Shown: positions 1 through 8,535 of the stretch, piece after piece
Layout: the number at the start of each line of letters is the position of its first letter
How positions within the stretch are numbered: the stretch's first letter is position 1
Source of the DNA: Chloroflexi bacterium UBA5177
GTDB lineage: Bacteria > Chloroflexota > UBA5177
Direction of reading: 5' to 3'
NCBI GenBank assembly: GCA_002413265.1
Contig: DHWR01000117.1
Span: forward strand, 1-30,363
DNA: 30,363 nucleotides
Translations under genes and position numbers: made by a program
The notes under the pieces: model-generated
Database searches by the model: none
Told to the model about the DNA's origin: nothing
The model's input: only the letters and a program-made list of their open reading frames with translations

Positions 1-19
1 AGATGTGTATAAGAGACAG
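1..19 (+). other. Tn5/Nextera mosaic-end adapter remnant (artefact)
   Basis: The first 19 bases read AGATGTGTATAAGAGACAG, identical to the Tn5 mosaic end used in transposase-based library preparation. The sequence changes directly into conserved 23S rRNA at base 20. This is almost certainly an untrimmed sequencing adapter at a contig end that stops inside a ribosomal operon, not native DNA. No copy of its complement is visible at the other end of the window. Confidence 0.95.
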
Positions 20-270
20 TGTCCCTAGTACGAGAGGACCGGGATGGACAGACCAATGGTGAGCGAGTTGTTCCGCCAGGAGCAGAAGCTCGGTAGCTAT
101 GTCTGGTCGGGATAAGCGCTGAAAGCATCTAAGTGCGAAGCCCCCCCCAAGATGAGACGTCTCACTCCTTGTGAGGTAAGACCCCAGCTAGACTAGCTGG
201 TTGATAGGCGGCAGGTGTACAACGGGCAACCGTTTCAGCTGAGCCGTACTAATCGGTCGAGGCCTTCTTC
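20..270 (+). rRNA. rrl: 23S ribosomal RNA, 3' end only (partial)
   Basis: The stretch contains the sarcin-ricin loop core AGTACGAGAGGACC near 28-41. It also has the domain VI segments GCTGAAAGCATCTAAG near 118-133, AAGATGAGA near 149-157, TTGATAGGC near 201-209 and the closing GTACTAATCGGTCGAGG near 246-262. These follow the order of the last roughly 250 nt of bacterial 23S rRNA. The 5' part is missing because the contig begins inside the gene, and the mature 3' end is estimated to within about 5 nt. A run of eight C at 141-148 lies where other bacteria often have a C-rich stretch broken by T or A. Confidence 0.95.
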
Positions 271-335
271 CTCCTCCACCCATCACGTCTCCTTCTCCCG
301 TCGTGTCGTCTCTTCTCCTGCGAAGGCGCAGCTCT

Positions 336-461
336 CCGCACTGGTGGCCAAGGGCGCCGTGGTACCACCCGTTCCCTTCCCGAACACGGTCGTGAAACAC
401 GGCAGCACCAACAATACTGCCCCGTCTACCGGGGTGGGACGATCGGCCGCTGCCAGTGCGG
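336..461 (+). rRNA. rrf: 5S ribosomal RNA
   Basis: About 65 nt after the 23S end lies a 5S-like sequence of about 125 nt. Its ends form the expected closing helix: CCGCACTGG at 336-344 pairs with CCAGTGCGG at 453-461 over nine base pairs. Inside are the loop C region TTCCCGAACACGG (377-389), the following CGTGAAAC (391-398), and a GC-rich helix with CCCGTCTACCGGGG. Gene order is 23S-5S, as in a normal rrn operon. Ends are set from the terminal helix and may be off by a few bases. Confidence 0.93.
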
Positions 462-485
462 TCTCTTTTTTTCTTTTCGAACTTC

Positions 486-519
486 AAGGCGACGGATTCA
501 TGCTAATCTGTCGCCTTTT
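486..519 (+). terminator. Rho-independent terminator of the rrn operon
   Basis: AAGGCGAC (486-493) pairs with GTCGCCTT (510-517), and the inner GATT/AATC bases (495-498 with 505-508) extend the stem around a short loop. The hairpin is followed by a T run (516-519), and a T-rich stretch (462-477) precedes it just after 5S. It sits between 5S and the convergent sdhB stop. On the minus strand there is no good U tract, so it mainly serves the rRNA transcript. Confidence 0.75.
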
Positions 520-531
520 CCGATTCAGGAT

Positions 532-1320
532 TCAGGAACTGGCAGGCCCCGTTTCACTCTCGGCCGGACGCTCGTCCCTCTTCCCGAGGAGCTTCTTGCC
601 GAGCCATCGAACCGGATCAAAGTATTCATCCGCCACTCGCTCTTTGAGGGGAATGATGGAGTTGTCGGTGATGTGAATGTGCTCCGGGCATACTTCCTGG
701 CAGCACTTTGTGATGTTACAAAGCCCCACGCCACCCTTGTTCTTCACCGCGCCCGTGCGATTCAGGATGTCTTTGGGATGCATGGCCAGATACTGGTATC
801 TCACCATAAACCGAGGACCAAAGTACGAGTCCTTTTGCTCGTGATTGCGCAGCACGTGGCACACGTCCTGACAAAGAAAGCACTCTATGCACTTCCTCGG
901 TTCGTACAGCCTGTCGACATCCTCCTGGTACATGACCCACGGGCTTTGCTCGGCCGGATCGTGGGTGAAGGGGGCCATCTTCCGATTGACCTCATAGTTC
1001 CATGACACGTCGGTGACCAGGTCCTTGATCACCGGGAATGTTCTCATCGGATGCACATGCACGTCGACATCTTTGAAGTCGTCGAGACGCGTCTTGCACA
1101 TGAGCCTGGGGCGGCCATTGATCTCGGCGCTGCAGGATCCACACTTGGCGGCCTTGCAGTTCCAGCGAACTGCTAAGGTTCCGTCGATATGAGCCTGGAT
1201 GTAGTGCATGGCATCCAACACAACCATGCCGGTGGTCGCCGGCACCTGGTACTCCTGTTCCTCTCCGCCGCTCGAGTCTCCTCGGAACACCTGAAAGGTG
1301 AACGTCTCCTGGTCTGCCAT
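532..1320 (-). CDS. sdhB: Succinate dehydrogenase/fumarate reductase iron-sulfur subunit
   Basis: This 262-residue protein is the electron-transfer subunit of complex II, passing electrons from the FAD of SdhA to quinone at the membrane. The N-terminal ferredoxin-like domain holds the [2Fe-2S] ligands C55, C60, C63 and C75 (pattern CKAAKCGSC). The C-terminal domain has CIECFLCQDVC (C144, C147, C150, C154) and CNITKCCQEVCP (C201, C206 or C207, C211) for the [4Fe-4S] and [3Fe-4S] centres. Length is normal for the family. The ATG follows the sdhA stop codon with no spacer, so translation is probably coupled. Whether the complex runs as succinate dehydrogenase or fumarate reductase cannot be read from the sequence; succinate oxidation is the default guess. 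Confidence 0.95.
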   Translation of the reverse strand: MADQETFTFQVFRGDSSGGEEQEYQVPATTGMVVLDAMHYIQAHIDGTLAVRWNCKAAKCGSCSAEINGRPRLMCKTRLDDFKDVDVHVHPMRTFPVIKDLVTDVSWNYEVNRKMAPFTHDPAEQSPWVMYQEDVDRLYEPRKCIECFLCQDVCHVLRNHEQKDSYFGPRFMVRYQYLAMHPKDILNRTGAVKNKGGVGLCNITKCCQEVCPEHIHITDNSIIPLKERVADEYFDPVRWLGKKLLGKRDERPAESETGPASS

Positions 1321-3039
1321 CTACTTTGCCTCCAGCAACGCGGCCAGCTCGGGTGGCATTGGCACGATCGGCCTCTGCTTTATCTCGGCTCCCGATTCGA
1401 TTTTGACCGCGACCGTGTTCACCTTGCCAAGCTCAGGATCCTTCTCCGGGTAATCGGTACGGAAGTGGGCACCCCTGCTCTCTCGTCGCAAGAGAGCGGC
1501 GCGAATGACGGCTTCTGCGAGCGTCAGCATGAAGATGTCGTCACGAGCCATGTGCCAGCCGGGATTAAACATCCGCGATCCCTGCACGTCGAGGTTCTCG
1601 GCACGCTGCTGCAGGGCCAGGACCTTGTCGAGACCTTGCTGCAAGGTCTCTTCGTCCCGCGTGATGCCCACGTGATCGGACATGACGGCCTGAAGCTCTT
1701 GATGGAGCAAGAAGGGATTTTCCCCACCTCCGCTCTCGAACGGCTTGAGAAGGAGTGCTTTCTCCTCGTCTATCTGTGCTTCATCGATCCCGTTTGGTCC
1801 GCCTCCGCCACGCGCAAATTCGGCCGCGGCCTCGCCCGCGCGCTTCCCGAATACCAGCAGGTCGGTAAGCGAATTTCCTCCGAGCCTGTTTGCCCCATGA
1901 AGTCCTGCCGCCGCCTCGCCGGCTGCGTACAACCCGGGTAACGAGCTGGCCCCTGTTTCCGGCTCAACGTGAATACCGCCCATGGCGTAGTGCACCGTCG
2001 GCGCCACTTCCATTGGACCCTTTGTTATATCCACGTCTGCGAGCGTAAGAAACTGCTCGTACATCGAGGGAAGCTTGCCCTTTATGAACTCCGCGGGCTG
2101 GTCGCTAATATCCAGATAAGCCCCGCCATGCTCGCTGCCGCGGCCTTCCAGCACCTCGCGGTTGATTGATCGGGCGACCACGTCACGCGAGGACAGGTCC
2201 TTCTTGACAGGGTCGTAGCGAAGCATGAAGCGTTCGCCTTCCGAGTTCTTCAGGATCCCGCCTTCGCCCCTCACGCCCTCGGTCACAAGAATGCCGCGCA
2301 CTCCTGGCGGCCAGACCATGCCGGTAGGATGAAACTGCACCATTTCGGTGTCCCGCAGCTCCGCGCCGGCATCGTACGCCATGCAAATGCCGTCGCCGGT
2401 ACCCTCCCAGGAATTGCTCGTTACTTTGTACATTCGACCCCAGCCTCCGGTCGCGATGATCACGGCCTTGGCACGAAATACGACGAACCGACCGTCGTCT
2501 CTCCAATAGCCGAACGCGCCCGAGACCCGATTCCCATCTTTCAGCAGACGGGTGAGCGTGCACTCCATGTAGACCTTTGGACCGCTGTGCACGGACTTGT
2601 CCTGCAAGGTTCGAATGAGTTCGAGTCCCGTTCTGTCCCCCACGTGGCAGAGGCGGCGGTAGGTGTGCGCGCCAAAGGCGCGCTGCATGATCAAACCCTG
2701 CTTGGTGCGGTCGAAAAGCGCACCCCAACGCTCGAGCTCAAAAACGCGGTCGGGTGCTTCTTTGGCGAACAGCTCGACCATGCGCCAGCTATTAATGAGC
2801 TGGCCGCCTCGCATGGTATCTGCGAAATGCACCTGCCAGCTGTCTTCTGCGTCCAAGTTCGCCAGGGAAGCCGCCATGCCTCCTTCGGCCATCACGGTGT
2901 GCGCCTTGCCGAGTAGGGATTTGCAGACTACGCCCACATCCGCACCAGCTTCAGCCGCCGCAATCGCGGCCCGGAGTCCGGCGCCTCCGGCGCCGATCAC
3001 CAGCACGTCGTGGTCGTGAACTTCGTAACGGTCCAGCAC
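1321..3039 (-). CDS. sdhA: Succinate dehydrogenase/fumarate reductase flavoprotein subunit
   Basis: This 572-residue subunit is the catalytic part of complex II and interconverts succinate and fumarate on the cytoplasmic side. It starts with a Rossmann FAD motif GAGGAGLRAA (16-25), followed by KAHTVMAEGG, where H47 fits the covalent 8-alpha-histidyl FAD attachment site. Further on are the substrate-site segment QFHPTG, the loop TEGVRGEGG and HGANRLGGNSL, all typical of SdhA/FrdA. The C-terminal helical domain includes LRRESRGAHFRTDYP, whose RESRGAH element is conserved in the family. The start is GTG at 3037-3039, 3 nt after the sdhC stop. The neighbours sdhC and sdhB complete a three-gene complex II operon. 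Confidence 0.96.
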   Translation of the reverse strand: MLDRYEVHDHDVLVIGAGGAGLRAAIAAAEAGADVGVVCKSLLGKAHTVMAEGGMAASLANLDAEDSWQVHFADTMRGGQLINSWRMVELFAKEAPDRVFELERWGALFDRTKQGLIMQRAFGAHTYRRLCHVGDRTGLELIRTLQDKSVHSGPKVYMECTLTRLLKDGNRVSGAFGYWRDDGRFVVFRAKAVIIATGGWGRMYKVTSNSWEGTGDGICMAYDAGAELRDTEMVQFHPTGMVWPPGVRGILVTEGVRGEGGILKNSEGERFMLRYDPVKKDLSSRDVVARSINREVLEGRGSEHGGAYLDISDQPAEFIKGKLPSMYEQFLTLADVDITKGPMEVAPTVHYAMGGIHVEPETGASSLPGLYAAGEAAAGLHGANRLGGNSLTDLLVFGKRAGEAAAEFARGGGGPNGIDEAQIDEEKALLLKPFESGGGENPFLLHQELQAVMSDHVGITRDEETLQQGLDKVLALQQRAENLDVQGSRMFNPGWHMARDDIFMLTLAEAVIRAALLRRESRGAHFRTDYPEKDPELGKVNTVAVKIESGAEIKQRPIVPMPPELAALLEAK

Positions 3040-3042
3040 TGG

Positions 3043-3819
3043 CTAACAGCCCGTGTGCGCGTTGAAGCAGCTTCCGAAGGCTCCGGTGGCCACGAAGCGA
3101 ACGTAGATGTCGACCGCTGCGACCGAGATTAAGCTCGCCCAGGCCCAGCTCCCGTGATAGGGATTGATGCGGGTGACCAGCCCCCAGAGCCCCTTTCGCG
3201 CACGGCCACCGCGAATGCACGAGTAGCAATCGATGCTGCCGCCGACGAAGTGGCGAAGGGCATGACAAGAGAACGTGTACCCGGACAGCAGTACGACGTT
3301 GAGCAGCATCAAGACCGAGCCAACTCCAACGTATAGGGCGCCGAGGTAGTGGAAGGCGTTAATCGTGTCCCACCAGAGAAAGGCCAGGACGACCAGGGCA
3401 AGATACATGAAAAAGCGGTGGAAGTTGTTTAGAACCCAAGGAAAGGCGCGCTCGCCGCGGTAATTACTGCGCGTCAGGGGTTCGTCTATGGCGCACGCCG
3501 GCGGGTCGAGAAAGTAGGCGCGAAAATACGCCTTACGGTAGTAGTAACAGGTGGCCCGGAATCCGAGAGGGACCCAAGCAACGAGAAACGCGGAGGAAAA
3601 TGGCCAAAAGCCTGCCGCTATCCGGGGAGAGTAAAAGGGCGATAGGTAGGGCCCCGCTCGCCAGGAGTGTCCGGGTGACAACGCGACCGACCAGAACGAA
3701 TACACGACGAAAAGGGTAAAACCGATGGCGATGGCCGCCGGCTGGACCCACCAGGTGCTGCGGCCCGGCATGGATTTGTTGTCCGGCACGCTGGAGCGCC
3801 GCGCAACCTCAGCTGACAT
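3043..3819 (-). CDS. sdhC: Succinate dehydrogenase membrane anchor, single large subunit
   Basis: This membrane protein of about 258 residues lies directly upstream of sdhA and most likely anchors the complex and binds quinone. I see about five hydrophobic segments (near residues 25-48, 70-92, 134-155, 160-185 and 228-248). Histidines in or next to them (about H134, H157, H186, H190) could ligate haem b. The cytoplasmic loop has a cysteine pair in SIDCYSC, and the C terminus is GSCFNAHTGC. A single anchor of this size, instead of separate SdhC and SdhD, recalls the Sdh1 complex of mycobacteria and related bacteria; that match is from memory. I prefer the ATG at 3819 because AAAGG lies 6 nt upstream; an in-frame TTG at 3825 would add two residues. 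Confidence 0.85.
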   Translation of the reverse strand: MSAEVARRSSVPDNKSMPGRSTWWVQPAAIAIGFTLFVVYSFWSVALSPGHSWRAGPYLSPFYSPRIAAGFWPFSSAFLVAWVPLGFRATCYYYRKAYFRAYFLDPPACAIDEPLTRSNYRGERAFPWVLNNFHRFFMYLALVVLAFLWWDTINAFHYLGALYVGVGSVLMLLNVVLLSGYTFSCHALRHFVGGSIDCYSCIRGGRARKGLWGLVTRINPYHGSWAWASLISVAAVDIYVRFVATGAFGSCFNAHTGC

Positions 3820-3839
3820 GCGCAACCTTTCAGTTCAGA

Positions 3840-4262
3840 TCAATTCAGTTCTTGGCTTGCAGGGTCCGCTGGTTCGGCGATCTCGAGTGGCGCGGAAGCC
3901 GTGACCTCGACCGGCGCAGGAGCGGTAATCTCGAGTGGCGGTGGCGTGGGATAGTGCCCGTTCAAGGTGCCGTTGAGATGCTCTTTCGACGGGACCATGG
4001 GGTAGACACCGATGACCACTTCGGCATCGAACTCAGCGGACAACTCGAGTCCGATCTTTCCCTGCTGCCAGAGCTTCTCCAGTGATTGTGCCGTTCCGCC
4101 GGGGAGCCCTACGTAAGCGCGACGGTGGCTGCCCGCTTCAATAAAACACCCATCTTCTGCGTCGATGAAGAACCGTCTCCTAATCTCAGAGATTGGAACG
4201 TACGATTTATGGCGAATGAACCAGAGCAGAGTACTTGGGCTCTGCCGCTTGTCTTTGCCCAT
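3840..4262 (-). CDS. Uncharacterised small protein leading the sdh operon
   Basis: I do not recognise this 140-residue protein. It starts at an ATG with a clear ribosome-binding site (GGAGAGGAAGC before the ATG) and ends about 20 nt before sdhC, so it is probably co-transcribed with sdhCAB. The first roughly 90 residues look globular and basic (IRHKSYVPISEIRRRFFID, then SHRRAYVGLPGG). The last 50 residues are a low-complexity tail rich in P, A, E and T with repeated EITAPAP/EVTASAP-like units. There is no signal peptide and no membrane segment. It could be a cytoplasmic accessory factor of complex II or a regulator; the position is the only argument for either. Confidence 0.7.
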   Translation of the reverse strand: MGKDKRQSPSTLLWFIRHKSYVPISEIRRRFFIDAEDGCFIEAGSHRRAYVGLPGGTAQSLEKLWQQGKIGLELSAEFDAEVVIGVYPMVPSKEHLNGTLNGHYPTPPPLEITAPAPVEVTASAPLEIAEPADPASQELN

Positions 4263-4476
4263 GCTTCCTCTCCAAAGTGCCGAGCGACTCGAGAGCCGCA
4301 GGCGCCATTAATGACGGAATGCAGGCCGAGTGTCGCGCTTGCGCGTAGAGCAGAGCGGTGCCCGAAGGACACCTGTAGCGGGCGAAACCGGATCCCGATT
4401 TCGCGCGCCAAAATCGCGCTCAATAGCAGCAGCCACGTGACCAAATCGGCCTCACAAAAGCAACATATTTCCACTA

Positions 4477-4485
4477 CTTATAGCA
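4477..4485 (-). promoter_or_regulatory. Candidate extended -10 promoter for the sdh operon
   Basis: Read on the minus strand, this is TGCTATAAG, a TGn-extended -10 element with a TATAAG hexamer. It lies about 215 nt upstream of the first gene of the orf140-sdhCAB operon, within the 256-nt gap after the NDH-like gene. No convincing -35 hexamer is present. It is a motif-only call. Confidence 0.3.
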
Positions 4486-4518
4486 TGGAGACACAAGGTG
4501 CCCGGCTGTTCCGATGGG

Positions 4519-5646
4519 TTAGAGATAGTCTCGTAAGAGCGCGGGAGAGCCGAATCCGGCCAGGTACCTGAACAGCGCGGCACGCTTCATGGCATGCGCT
4601 AGCCTGCCCGTGCTTAGGACTCCGCCGACTTCCGCTGCCGCGGCGTGACGGCCCAGCGTCAACGCTTCGCCGAGAAGTCGCGGCTTGAACTCCACGGGCA
4701 GCTTGCCCGCGAGCTCAGCGATGATGTTTTGTCCGATGCGAGTACCCTGGGCGACGGCGATTTGGGCCGATGCCGGGTAGAGCCTCCCGTGTAGGTCTTG
4801 CAAGGCGGCCAGATCTCCGGCTACGTAAACTCTTTCCGAATTGGGCGGTCTGAGGTAGGGATCGACCGGAATGCGTCCCTCCGGCGATATCTCAAACGTC
4901 TGTTTCACAACCGGGGTGGGACGGGTGGAGGCCGTCCAAACCACAAGGTCGGCGGCGAGCTTCTCCCCTGTGTCTAGACAGATCCCCTCGGCGCCGACTT
5001 CAGAGAGCCATAAACCACATAACGTTCGTACGCCGCGCTTTGTCAATATTCGCTGTACCGCATCCGCCAGCCGCGAGCTGCCTTGCGGCAGTAGCCGATT
5101 GTCCGGCTGAACAATCGTGACCTCCAGGCCGCGGGTCGATGTCGCGAACTGCGGGTCGGTCAATTCTCCCGCGACCTCGGTCCCGCTGTATCCCCCTCCG
5201 ACCACGACGATGCGAGTGAGCCCTCGAGAGCTCACAAGATCGCGCACACAATTGCGCAGGCGCATGCAGTCTTGCACCGACTTGAGTGGTAGCGCATGCT
5301 CTCGAGCTCCCGGCACTCCGAGGTCACTGGAGGTCGTGCCAAGGCACACAGCCAACCAGTCCGCCGGAACCGCTCCAAGACTGGTTTGAATCTCGAATGG
5401 TGACCGCGACACAGATTCGATCTCGGCGCGCAGGATCCGGACGTTGGTCGGAACGATTCTCTCGAGCGGGATGAACGCTCGCCCTGTCGTGAGGCGTCCC
5501 GTCACGGTGGCCGGGAATTGCGTCGTCAGCTGATGATGCGGTAGCCGGTCGACCAGCGTTACGAGGTGTTCCGGTGCAGATCGTGCGAGTACACGGGCAG
5601 CTTGAATGCCGGAGTACCCGGCTCCGAGTACAACGATCTGGGACAC
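4519..5646 (-). CDS. NDH-2-like FAD-dependent NAD(P)H dehydrogenase
   Basis: This 375-residue flavoprotein belongs to the type II NADH dehydrogenase/pyridine-nucleotide disulfide oxidoreductase superfamily. It has an N-terminal FAD Rossmann motif VVLGAGYSGIQAA (5-17), a second nucleotide-binding motif VVVGGGYSGTEVAGEL (147-162) for NAD(P)H, and the FAD-contacting VYVAGD (273-278). The redox-active CxxC of disulfide reductases is absent, as expected for NDH-2. The C-terminal part is short and only mildly hydrophobic (ALFRYLAGFGSPALL), suggesting peripheral membrane binding. It begins with GTG preceded by AGGA. It may feed electrons from NADH to quinone beside complex II. A sulfide:quinone or other NDH-like oxidoreductase remains possible because this superfamily is broad. 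Confidence 0.8.
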   Translation of the reverse strand: MSQIVVLGAGYSGIQAARVLARSAPEHLVTLVDRLPHHQLTTQFPATVTGRLTTGRAFIPLERIVPTNVRILRAEIESVSRSPFEIQTSLGAVPADWLAVCLGTTSSDLGVPGAREHALPLKSVQDCMRLRNCVRDLVSSRGLTRIVVVGGGYSGTEVAGELTDPQFATSTRGLEVTIVQPDNRLLPQGSSRLADAVQRILTKRGVRTLCGLWLSEVGAEGICLDTGEKLAADLVVWTASTRPTPVVKQTFEISPEGRIPVDPYLRPPNSERVYVAGDLAALQDLHGRLYPASAQIAVAQGTRIGQNIIAELAGKLPVEFKPRLLGEALTLGRHAAAAEVGGVLSTGRLAHAMKRAALFRYLAGFGSPALLRDYL

Positions 5647-5698
5647 CGTCGATCCTGTGAGCGAGGGTCTTTCTGCCCATGGTAGTCACGAACGACTT

Positions 5699-6331
5699 TC
5701 AATGGGCGAGCGCGTGGTAGTAGCCCGAGACTCCATTCAAGACAAATTGGACCGCCAAGGCAGCGAGTAGAATGCCCATCACTCGTCCGACTACATGGAC
5801 GCCGGTTTCACCGAGGACGCGTATCAGAAGGCCGCTCAACCGCATCGAGACGTAACAGGCGATAAGCGCGATCAGAATTGACGCCAGGACCGCCGCGATC
5901 TTGCCCACGTCCCCATTGGCCTGCGACATGTAGAGCACCACGGTCACGATGGCGCCCGGGCCGCTGATGATCGGGATGGCAAGCGGGAATACGCTTATGT
6001 CGGCGCTGGCCCTGGCCTCCACTTCCTCTTCCGGGGTGCCGCGCGTCCTCGAGGCGCGGGCGAACAACATGTCAATGGCGACCAAGAGCAAAAGAATCCC
6101 ACCTGCAATCGAGAACGCTGCTACGGTGATGCCCAAAGACGTCAGGAGGGCGCGGCCAACCGCGGCGAACGCATACAGGATGACCGCAGCCACGATCACC
6201 GCCCGCCGCATCGTACGTACGTGGAATTCCGGGGCGATTTCCGGGGTGAGTGAGAGGAAGAGTGGGGCAATGCCTATAGGGTCGATGACGCTGAAGATCG
6301 TCGCGAACGAAGCGGCGAAAAAGGAGAACAC
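5699..6331 (-). CDS. MarC family integral membrane protein
   Basis: This 210-residue protein has about six hydrophobic segments. Its N-terminal FATIFSVIDPIGIAPLFLSLT, and later FPLAIPIISGPGAIVTVV, are hallmark stretches of the MarC family, with the two GP/P-rich re-entrant-like motifs. Family members are inner-membrane proteins whose transported substrate is not established; the old link to multiple antibiotic resistance in E. coli was not upheld. The GTG start overlaps the recD2 stop by one base (TAGTG on the minus strand), so it is probably translated by reinitiation after recD2. Confidence 0.9.
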   Translation of the reverse strand: MFSFFAASFATIFSVIDPIGIAPLFLSLTPEIAPEFHVRTMRRAVIVAAVILYAFAAVGRALLTSLGITVAAFSIAGGILLLLVAIDMLFARASRTRGTPEEEVEARASADISVFPLAIPIISGPGAIVTVVLYMSQANGDVGKIAAVLASILIALIACYVSMRLSGLLIRVLGETGVHVVGRVMGILLAALAVQFVLNGVSGYYHALAH

Positions 6332-8535
6332 TACACGAATTCCGCCTGCGCAGGCGTAAGAAGCGAACTGAGGCGCTCTTCCAGTGCCGAATGCCGGCGC
6401 TGGCGTTCATGCCGGTGGACCGCCCGCCCGAAAGCAGCCTCCGAACCCACCAGCACGCAAAGCTCTCGGGCGCGAGTGATAGCCGTGTAAACGAGGCTCC
6501 GCTGGAGCAGTATGGTGTGGCGGGGAACGATCGGCATGACGACGCACGGGAACTCGCTGCCTTGAGCCTTGTGAACCGAGACGGCGTACGCAAGCACCAG
6601 CTCATCCAGATCGGTCGCCTCGTACTCGACCCGCACCGAGCCACCGGGCGCGACGAAGGCGACGGTCAACTGCGACGTTTCTCCCAACACTGCGACGATG
6701 CGGCCGATGTCGCCGTTATAGACGTCCTTGTCGTAGTTGTTTTTGGTCTGCATCACCTTGTCTCCGACGCGGAACAAGCGGTCGCCTCGTCGCAGCTCTG
6801 CAGTTCCAACCGTTGGTGGATTCAGCGCGGCCTGAAGGTGCTCATTGAGCGACGAAACACCGGCCGGGCCGGCATGCATCGGCGACAGGACCTGCACGTC
6901 TTCGACGGGATCGCGACCGTATCTCTCTGGGATTCTCTCCACGACGAGCCGCTTGATGACGGAGAGCACCGATTCTTCCGACTCAGAGCGCACGAAGTAG
7001 AAGTCAGTGTCCGGAACCACCGAAAGGAGCGGCATGTGGCCCGAGTTCACGGCGTGCGCGGCGAGGACTATCTGGGATCCGGCGGCTTGCCGGAAAAGCT
7101 CAGTAAGCCTGACGGTTGGGATCGCCTCACTTGTGAGCAGATCGCGCAACACGTTACCCGGGCCGACGGAGGGCAGTTGATCGGCGTCTCCCACGAGTAG
7201 CAGATGCGACTCAGGCGACACGGCTTTCAGGAGGTGGTAACAAAGGAGAAGGTCGAGCATCGAGACTTCATCGACGATCAAGAAGTCGTAGGGCAGAGGT
7301 CGAGCACGGTCGTACCCGAAGCGGTTGGTGGCGGGTTGGAACTCGAGCAGCCGGTGAATGGTTGAGGCGGGCCGCCCGCTGGCTTCTGACACTCGCTTTG
7401 CAGCCCGTCCCGTAGGAGCGCACAAGCAATAGGAGACGTCCGAAGCCTCCAGAGCATCGATGATAGTTCGCAGCGTCGACGTCTTGCCAGTTCCCGGACC
7501 GCCGGTGAGAATGCTGACCTTTCGCTGCAGCGCCTGTTCCGCGGCCTGGAGCTGTTTGCCCGCCAGAATGAGCCCCTGGTGTTCTGCCGCTTTGGAGATC
7601 GCGGCTGCAGAGTCGAAGCGGTGGTCGAAGCCAACCGCGGATGGCGAGCGAGACAGCTCAAGGAGCAGGTTCGCCACCCCCGATTCAGCCGTGTGGAACG
7701 CCGCAAGATAGACGTTGTCGCCTTCGACGACCGCCTCTCTTGTCTGAAACACATCCAGAAGGGCGGCGTCCAGATCCGGGATTGATGCGCCCAGCAATTT
7801 TGACGCGGCCTCTAATAGCTCTGGGCGTGGCAAGAAGATGTGGCCCGCGTCCGCAGCCTCCGAAAGTGTGTGCAACAGCCCAGCGACGTAGCGTGACGGA
7901 GACTGTCTGGAGATCCCGAGCTTCCCGGCCACTGAGTCCGCCGTTCGGAAACCAATTCCCTGGATGTCCCGCGCCAGCTGATAGGGGTCACTCTCGACTA
8001 CCGCGACTGCATTCGCGCCGTACTTCGCGTACATGCGAGGCGCCAGCGCCATGCTTATCCCATGCGACTGAAGAAAGAGCGAAAGGTCTCTAATAAGCTT
8101 CTGTTCGCTCCATGAGGCAACGACGAGCTCAAGCCGCTTTGCCGTAATTCCCGGCACTTGTCGAAGCATCTGAGGGTTGGTATCGAGGATATCGATGGTG
8201 GCCGTTCCGAAGGCCTTTACAATTCGAGCCGCCGTCACGGGTCCGATCCCTTGAATCGCTCCCGATGACAGGTAGCGTTCGATGCCCTCGTCGGTATCGG
8301 GCATGTGCTGCTCGAACGATTCGACCCTGAAGTTGCGCCCGTGGACCGGATGGATTTCCCAGTCCCCGGTAAGCTGCAGCATTTCGCCCTCTTGAATGGC
8401 GGGCATGGTGCCGACGATGGTCGTGGATGCCCGTAGCCGTTTCGACTCGTCCATTACGAGGAAACGGGCCACACAGAAACCGGTGTCTTCGCCCCTGAAG
8501 ACGACCCTATCTACAGAGCCGAGCAGAGTGGTCAC
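6331..8535 (-). CDS. recD2: RecD2/TraA-type 5'-3' DNA helicase
   Basis: This 734-residue superfamily 1B helicase has the long N-terminal extension that marks RecD2, the RecBC-independent form. The extension includes helix-hairpin-helix-like segments ([13 protein letters not shown] near 95-107, [13 protein letters not shown] near 126-138, [13 protein letters not shown] near 191-203). The motor core follows: Walker A GGPGTGKT (345-352), Walker B LIVDEVSM (419-426), [12 protein letters not shown] (449-460), and the C-terminal [11 protein letters not shown] (652-662) and VYTAITRAR (682-690). It is expected to unwind DNA during repair. The GTG start overlaps the ruvB stop (GTGA), giving a ruvA-ruvB-recD2 repair operon. 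Confidence 0.93.
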   Translation of the reverse strand: MTTLLGSVDRVVFRGEDTGFCVARFLVMDESKRLRASTTIVGTMPAIQEGEMLQLTGDWEIHPVHGRNFRVESFEQHMPDTDEGIERYLSSGAIQGIGPVTAARIVKAFGTATIDILDTNPQMLRQVPGITAKRLELVVASWSEQKLIRDLSLFLQSHGISMALAPRMYAKYGANAVAVVESDPYQLARDIQGIGFRTADSVAGKLGISRQSPSRYVAGLLHTLSEAADAGHIFLPRPELLEAASKLLGASIPDLDAALLDVFQTREAVVEGDNVYLAAFHTAESGVANLLLELSRSPSAVGFDHRFDSAAAISKAAEHQGLILAGKQLQAAEQALQRKVSILTGGPGTGKTSTLRTIIDALEASDVSYCLCAPTGRAAKRVSEASGRPASTIHRLLEFQPATNRFGYDRARPLPYDFLIVDEVSMLDLLLCYHLLKAVSPESHLLLVGDADQLPSVGPGNVLRDLLTSEAIPTVRLTELFRQAAGSQIVLAAHAVNSGHMPLLSVVPDTDFYFVRSESEESVLSVIKRLVVERIPERYGRDPVEDVQVLSPMHAGPAGVSSLNEHLQAALNPPTVGTAELRRGDRLFRVGDKVMQTKNNYDKDVYNGDIGRIVAVLGETSQLTVAFVAPGGSVRVEYEATDLDELVLAYAVSVHKAQGSEFPCVVMPIVPRHTILLQRSLVYTAITRARELCVLVGSEAAFGRAVHRHERQRRHSALEERLSSLLTPAQAEFV

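Noticed and set aside
486..519. Bidirectional terminator also serving sdhB
   Set aside because: On the minus strand the hairpin is followed by TGAAGTTCG without a U tract, so only the rRNA direction is well supported.
2329..2916. 195-residue plus-strand frame inside sdhA
   Set aside because: It is antisense to a clearly conserved sdhA coding region and has no ribosome-binding site or known motif; typical of GC-rich shadow frames.
4109..4474. 121-residue minus-strand frame upstream of sdhC
   Set aside because: Overlaps the supported 140-residue gene in another frame and lacks a ribosome-binding site.
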